From Frankineae bacterium MT45 (GTDB lineage: Bacteria > Actinomycetota > Actinomycetes > Mycobacteriales > Jatrophihabitantaceae), in the NCBI GenBank assembly GCA_900100325.1, contig LT629697.1, positions 3,469,423 through 3,533,422 of the forward strand: a stretch of DNA of 64,000 nucleotides, written 5' to 3'. Positions within the stretch are counted from its first letter, which is position 1; each line of letters begins with the position of its first letter. Positions 60,183 to 64,000 of this stretch are shown here, piece by piece. The position numbers were made by a program, and so were the translations under genes. The notes below the pieces were generated by a model. That model had not been told where the DNA came from, searched no databases, and saw only the letters and a list, made by a program, of their open reading frames with translations.

Positions 60183-60390
60183 TGAACCGCGCCTTTCGAC
60201 TTATGACTCCCACCCTGAAGGGCATTAGGAGTTAACTTGACCTGCCGTTCGTACAATCGCCTGGCGAACGAAAAGCATTGGCATCATCCGTGCTTTAGTC
60301 TGCACGAATTCTGAGAAGTCGCGACGTGGAATTAAGTCAGCGTTCCGGCCCCTACCGAGGCGACAAAGGAGCTGACGCTACTGCCGAGCA
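60183..60390. other. intergenic stretch without recognised gene
   Basis: About 210 bases between the regulator stop and the terminator of the CHAP gene. It is AT-richer around 60220-60320. I see no coding frame, RNA gene or convincing promoter in it. Confidence 0.5.
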
Positions 60391-60428
60391 TGGGGTGCTT
60401 CCTGCGAATTTCGACAGGAAGCACCCCA
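60391..60428. terminator. hairpin terminator of the CHAP gene
   Basis: Fourteen-base perfect arms (GGGGTGCTTCCTG and its complement, plus one flanking pair) around a 10-base loop CGAATTTCGA. It begins 15 bases after the CHAP gene stop on the minus strand. No T-run follows, as often in high-GC bacteria. Confidence 0.8.
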
Positions 60429-60442
60429 ATAGGTGACGATCG

Positions 60443-62011
60443 CTAGTGAGCGGCGATCGAAGGACTCGACGCGGCCGCCATGCCCGCACCCCAGTTCTTG
60501 TTGCCGGAGGAGCCGACCGTCCACAACGAACCCGTGTTCGCCTGGAACGCCACCTCGTAGCCACCCGACACCGCGGCGATCGCGGGACTGGTGCCGGCCA
60601 TCGGCCCAAGCTTCCAATCGACGTTGCCAGCCGTACCCACCGTCCACAAATCGTGGGTGTTGATCTGAATCGCGACCTCGTAACCACCCGCGACCGCCGT
60701 GATCGACGGACTCGACTTCGCATCCATGCCCGCGCCCCAGTTCTTGTTGCCAGCGTTGCCAACCGTCCACAACGAACCCGTGTTCGCCTGGAACGCCACC
60801 TCGTAGCCACCCGACACCGCGGCGATCGCGGGACTGGTGCCGGCCATCGGCCCAAGCTTCCAATCGACGTTGCCAGCCGTACCCACCGTCCACAAATCGT
60901 GGGTGTTGATCTGAATCGCTACCTCGTAACCACCCGCGACCGCCGTGATCGACGGACTCGACTTCGCATCCATGCCCGCGCCCCAGTTCTTGTTGCCAGC
61001 GTTGCCAACCGTCCACAACGAACCCGTGTTCGCCTGGAACGCCACCTCGTAACCACCCGACACCGCAGCGATCGCCGGGCTGGTGCCCGCCTTCATGCCG
61101 AGACCCCAATTCTTGTTCCCGGCAGCGCCCACCGTCCACAGATCACCGGTGTTCGCCTGGAACGCCACCTCGTAACCACCACCCGCCAGTCGGGTGATGC
61201 TGGGACTTGTGCCGGGCATCTGTCCCAGCTTCCAGTCGGTGTCATTTCCGTTGCCTAGCGTCCACAAATCGTGGGTATTGATCTGCAACGCCGTCTCGTA
61301 GCCTCCCGTCGGTGGCGGCGTCGGAGCCGGGCCTGACCCACTGGTGGGCGGCGCGCTCGTACTGAGGCCGATCGGTCGGACGAAGGCGTCGATCGTCTGG
61401 CCCCAAATCGCGGCACCAAGCCGGGCCGGCCCCGAAGAGTAGGTCACAGTTGACGTTCGCGGCGAATCCACGTTGCCCGAATCCCCGTTCACGACGCGCA
61501 TGGTGCCGTCCGAATAGACGTTCGTAACCATACCGACGTGCGATCCTCCGCCTAGCGCATTTGAGCCATGGGATTGGCCGTCCCAGCCAAAGACGACCGC
61601 GTCGCCAACATGGGCGCTGGCGTCGGTCGTACCGTTATTCTTCCCGTACCAGCCGAAACTCGCGGCCCAGGAATTCAGACCGCTCACATTGAAGCCTTCG
61701 CTTTGCCAAAGCCACTTAACAAAGTCGGCGCACCACCAATCATCGTCGGCGCAGCTTGCCTCGAATCCCACTCCGCCGCGACTGTTCGTACTGCAATCGC
61801 CCTTGCCGATGTTCTGCGCCGCGAGCGCGGCGAGGTCGGCGCCCGTTGCTGCGTATGCATCCTCGCTAGTCAGGCCGACAAAGAGTGAGGCAATGAGCGC
61901 GGCTACAGCCACTAGGCTCAGCGAATTCCGCCGATGTCCGGACCGCTTCAACGAACGATTGTTGATACTTGTGCCGTCCTTGATGACGGCACCATTGCAT
62001 GAAGTATCCAT
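60443..62011 (-). CDS. secreted CHAP-domain hydrolase with seven-repeat propeller
   Basis: 522 residues. An export signal with a basic start (LKRSGHRRNS) and a hydrophobic core (LVAVAALIASLFVGL) ends near AYA (residue 54). The CHAP amidase/peptidase domain (55-215) has Cys94 in DDDWWCADFVKW and His158 in GGGSHVGMV, so peptidoglycan cleavage is likely. After a Pro/Thr linker, seven 41-residue repeats (236-522), each with GGYEVAFQANTGSLWTVG-like starts and conserved Trp residues, suggest a seven-bladed PLL-like lectin propeller. Repeats 3-4 and 5-6 are almost identical at the DNA level. GGAGGG just before the ATG sets the start. Confidence 0.88.
   Translation of the reverse strand: MDTSCNGAVIKDGTSINNRSLKRSGHRRNSLSLVAVAALIASLFVGLTSEDAYAATGADLAALAAQNIGKGDCSTNSRGGVGFEASCADDDWWCADFVKWLWQSEGFNVSGLNSWAASFGWYGKNNGTTDASAHVGDAVVFGWDGQSHGSNALGGGSHVGMVTNVYSDGTMRVVNGDSGNVDSPRTSTVTYSSGPARLGAAIWGQTIDAFVRPIGLSTSAPPTSGSGPAPTPPPTGGYETALQINTHDLWTLGNGNDTDWKLGQMPGTSPSITRLAGGGYEVAFQANTGDLWTVGAAGNKNWGLGMKAGTSPAIAAVSGGYEVAFQANTGSLWTVGNAGNKNWGAGMDAKSSPSITAVAGGYEVAIQINTHDLWTVGTAGNVDWKLGPMAGTSPAIAAVSGGYEVAFQANTGSLWTVGNAGNKNWGAGMDAKSSPSITAVAGGYEVAIQINTHDLWTVGTAGNVDWKLGPMAGTSPAIAAVSGGYEVAFQANTGSLWTVGSSGNKNWGAGMAAASSPSIAAH
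60541..61032. repeat. 246-bp near-identical tandem duplication
   Basis: Copy 1 (60541-60786) and copy 2 (60787-61032) differ at only one base (G at 60674, T at 60920), a silent change. Each copy codes for two propeller blades. The surrounding 123-bp repeats are clearly more diverged. Confidence 0.95.
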
Positions 62012-62117
62012 TATCCCTCCCTAGGACACATTCACCCTCTCGCATAAGTCAATTCGCGTCAAGAAGCCGCCGTGGTGATGCTCGCCGATGCGTACCCAGC
62101 GCGTCCATTGTGCAAGC

Positions 62118-62327
62118 TCAGACGGCCATCATCTTGTGGATCGCCTGACGGGAGACATCCAACTCTCGGGCGATATCGCTCTGGGACCAGCCGTCGTCGA
62201 GCAGACTCTGCATGAGGTCACGGCGTTCCAGAGCAAGTCGGCGGGCCTGACGGGTGTGCTCGATGGCTTGGGCCCGAACCTCTTTGATCCGAGCGAGGGT
62301 CTCATCGTGCTTCGCTGACGTTGTCAT
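62118..62327 (-). CDS. small helix-turn-helix protein
   Basis: 69 residues. A charged N-terminal helix (KHDETLARIKEVRAQAIEHT) leads into a helix-turn-helix (LLDDGWSQSDIARELDVSRQ, then AIHKMMAV at the end). It looks like a small Xre/MerR-like DNA-binding protein, complete in itself. It is upstream of the CHAP gene on the same strand, 106 bases away, and may affect it. A short palindrome lies 35-47 bases upstream of its start. Confidence 0.7.
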   Translation of the reverse strand: MTTSAKHDETLARIKEVRAQAIEHTRQARRLALERRDLMQSLLDDGWSQSDIARELDVSRQAIHKMMAV

Positions 62328-62361
62328 GACTTCAACGATGCATCCGTCCGCCTGCCGTTGT

Positions 62362-62374
62362 CAACTACTAGTTG
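62362..62374. promoter_or_regulatory. short palindrome upstream of the small HTH gene
   Basis: CAACTA-C-TAGTTG, a perfect 13-bp palindrome flanked by TTGTCA/GTCAG. It overlaps TTGACA on the minus strand (62364-62359), a possible -35 element of the small HTH gene; the -10 is weak. Confidence 0.4.
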
Positions 62375-62418
62375 TCAGAGGACGCGGGCGGGCTGGCTGG
62401 AGCCATCCGGCATGCGCG

Positions 62419-63108
62419 TCACACATCCGGCAGCTGCAGCGAGGTGAGCAGATCTAGCACCGGCCCGGGACCGGAGGCGAGCACGTTGTGCCTGGTCTGC
62501 CACTGGTGGGTGAGGAAGGTCGCGTCAGCTCGCGCGCGTTCCGCGGCGCCGGCCATCGGTGATTCCCCCGGCCAAGCCATCGCTTCAACGTGAACTTTGA
62601 CCGGCACCTGCTGCCACGCTCCGGTAAGTGCACAGGCCTGGACGAGCGTGGCCAGTGGGTGCGGGCGGGCTCGCTCGTCGAAGAAGGGCAGCGGGTCGAC
62701 GCCGTACCCGGTGCGAGCTGAGCCGTCGATGTACCAGCGGCGCTGCTCGTCGTTGGTCATCGTCCAGCACGAGTCGCCGTCTCGTGGGATGAAGGCGTCC
62801 AGATACACCAGTGCCCGCACCGCCGTCGGTGCCTGGTCGGCGACGGCGGTGATTATGGAACCGGCGTAGCTGTGACCGACCAGTACAACGCCCGCCGCCC
62901 CCTGGTCGGCGGCGAACTCAGCAACGACTTGCCCGACCTGATCGACGTGCGTCTGCAGGGTGATCAGCTGGTCGAGCTTGGGCTCGGGGTCCAACCCGGC
63001 GAGGGTGACGGCGCGCGCCTCGTGCCCGGCGGCGGCCAGCGCGTCGACCAGAGGGTCATACCACCAGCCACCGTGGCACGCTCCCGGCACAAGGATGAAC
63101 TTCGGCAT
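62419..63108 (-). CDS. alpha/beta hydrolase, EstA/methylesterase-like
   Basis: 229 residues from ATG 63108, which has AAGGAGG upstream. The fold signs are KFILVPGACHGGWWYDPLVD at the start and the nucleophile GHSYAGS. The late histidine is probably in QTRHNVLAS, and the acid in the usual region before it is less clear. The WWYDPLVDALAAAGHEARAV pattern is that of the plant-methylesterase/PIR7-like group found in many bacteria. No operon partners. Confidence 0.8.
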   Translation of the reverse strand: MPKFILVPGACHGGWWYDPLVDALAAAGHEARAVTLAGLDPEPKLDQLITLQTHVDQVGQVVAEFAADQGAAGVVLVGHSYAGSIITAVADQAPTAVRALVYLDAFIPRDGDSCWTMTNDEQRRWYIDGSARTGYGVDPLPFFDERARPHPLATLVQACALTGAWQQVPVKVHVEAMAWPGESPMAGAAERARADATFLTHQWQTRHNVLASGPGPVLDLLTSLQLPDV

Positions 63109-63149
63109 CGCCGCCTCCTTCGCTTCTGTCTTGCCAGCGGACGGCATGA

Positions 63150-63500
63150 CTACGAGGTGAGCTTGTCGAGATACTGAAGCAACTCGTGCGCGGCCAATTC
63201 GATGTCCTTGTGGCGCCACTCCGACGCCCGATAGACGCACGCTATGAGGCCCGTCCGATGGACGCGTCGGAAGTCCCCGTAAACGAACGCGTACCGGGCC
63301 TTCGTCTCATCGGCAGCCCCGTCGGTGAGGCCGAGATGCCAACTGGAGTACTCAGACCAGTCATGGCGTTCGAGGTAGGCGTTCTGCGCATCTGCCTTGG
63401 GTTGGACCTCGCCCCAGTCGCTATCCAGCACATACTGCCGCGCGTCGATCAGTTCTCGCGCATGCGAGACGGCCGAGGAGTTCAGCGCGTAAGACGCCAT
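63150..63500 (-). CDS. conserved hypothetical protein
   Basis: 116 residues starting MASYALNSSAVSHARELIDA, with GAAGGTGG before the ATG. It contains DWSEYSSWHLGLTDGAADET and AFVYGDFRRVHRTGLIACVY, and looks like a compact soluble alpha/beta protein. I think similar proteins occur in other Actinobacteria but know no function. Confidence 0.65.
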   Translation of the reverse strand: MASYALNSSAVSHARELIDARQYVLDSDWGEVQPKADAQNAYLERHDWSEYSSWHLGLTDGAADETKARYAFVYGDFRRVHRTGLIACVYRASEWRHKDIELAAHELLQYLDKLTS

Positions 63501-63593
63501 GTGTCCACCTTCGCACAATCGGCGCCCCTCGCCGAGGGAGATCGCCGGTCCCTCCCCGTCGAGACGTCGGCGGACACGACGAGCTCCCGGGGT

Positions 63594-64000
63594 TCACAGG
63601 CCGACGGCCGATCGGAGCTGTCTACGTAGCGCCGATACGTTCCCGGTCGGGTTGGTATCGGCGCGGACGGACCACAGGTAGGAATGGTTCGAGTTGTCGC
63701 GAGCCTGCTGCTTCTTCCGCATACCTCGGTACACCTCGGCCAGGCCGAGCGCAGCGCCGGCGGCCGCCCCAACGACGCTGTGCTCAAACACCGAGACACC
63801 CGCCAGCAACGACGGCGTCTGGACCTTCAGGTTCATCACCCCTTCGGCGACATCCATGCCGATGTCCCGCAGATCGCGGCGGGCGTCGCGAAGTGTCGTC
63901 TCCGTGTACTCGTGCGCCTGGTCGGTCAGATAGCGGGTCATCAACTCCGGGGACTCCATCGTCGCGACCGTGCTCGCGACCGTGTCGGCCAGAACGTCGA
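63594..64000 (-). CDS. hypothetical protein, 5' end beyond the window
   Basis: The frame is open to the right edge, so the start is outside or at the ATG 63959. Visible residues include LTDQAHEYTETTLRDARRDL, a Gly/Ala hydrophobic stretch (SVVGAAAGAALGLAEVYRG) and a basic segment (RKKQQARD). The C-terminus is NVSALRRQLRSAVGL. No family recognised. The Ala/Gly stretch may be a membrane-associated helix. Confidence 0.5.
   Translation of the reverse strand, partial: DVLADTVASTVATMESPELMTRYLTDQAHEYTETTLRDARRDLRDIGMDVAEGVMNLKVQTPSLLAGVSVFEHSVVGAAAGAALGLAEVYRGMRKKQQARDNSNHSYLWSVRADTNPTGNVSALRRQLRSAVGL

Noticed and set aside
60541-61032. Regular repeats taken as a CRISPR array
   Set aside because: The 123/246-bp period, open reading frame and absence of variable spacers show a coding repeat.

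Overview
The window looks like chromosomal DNA of a free-living, high-GC actinobacterium. The supports are strong G/C preference at third codon positions, many GTG starts and one TTG start, frequent 4-base stop/start overlaps, a DUF222/HNH (13E12-like) gene, and typical actinobacterial families (DUF2784, MmyB-type regulators, NtaA/DmoA-type monooxygenases, a Cys-containing sulfur leader peptide). The exact genus cannot be read from the sequence. No tRNA, rRNA, CRISPR array, integrase or insertion sequence was seen.

Layout. (1) 3-6430: acyl-CoA catabolic operon (end of an acyl-CoA dehydrogenase, biotin-dependent acyl-CoA carboxylase beta and alpha subunits, a second dehydrogenase, an enoyl-CoA hydratase-like protein, TetR regulator), resembling leucine/isovalerate or branched terpenoid degradation. 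(2) 6455-13516: membrane protein, a hydrolase/SDR pair, and two divergent GGDEF-EAL cyclic-di-GMP proteins. (3) 13545-23372: small units, including a diacetylphloroglucinol-hydrolase-like enzyme with its own MarR regulator, a frame-shifted methionine aminopeptidase, a class II amidotransferase, VOC and SRPBCC proteins, a TetR/hydrolase pair with duplicated operators, a DUF222/HNH gene and a frame-shifted secreted protein.

(4) 23465-37041: the most interesting region. An apparent eleven-gene operon on the minus strand encodes two NtaA/DmoA-type monooxygenases, a third luciferase-like monooxygenase, a PheA/TfdB-like FAD monooxygenase, a complete oligopeptide-type ABC importer and an alpha/beta hydrolase. 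Upstream lies a 19-codon leader peptide (MLTCCRWLDYARQGATLCR) enclosed by nested inverted repeats. It resembles the leader peptides found before actinobacterial sulfur-assimilation genes. A divergent LysR gene and two nearly identical 21-bp palindromes complete the control region. I read this as a cysteine-sensing, organosulfur-scavenging system.

(5) 37043-40259: TetR, MarR and PadR regulators with clear palindromic sites, and an exported epoxide-hydrolase-like protein. (6) 40336-51834: an arginine deiminase operon (arcC, arcA, arcB, antiporter) that continues into two P-type ATPases and a second APC permease; both pumps lack the usual calcium ligands. (7) 52147-59098: cation/proton antiporter, DUF2784 protein, frame-shifted DUF1254/DUF1214 protein, then a redox operon (cupin, CMD, two aldo/keto reductases, SDR) facing an MmyB-type regulator at 59271. 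(8) 60443-64000: a secreted CHAP hydrolase with seven 41-residue repeats (probable beta-propeller) containing a near-perfect 246-bp duplication, a small HTH protein, an alpha/beta hydrolase and two unknown proteins, the last running off the window.

Three genes carry apparent single-base frameshifts (15490-16252, 22526-23372, 53937-55192). Raw reads would tell decay from assembly error.
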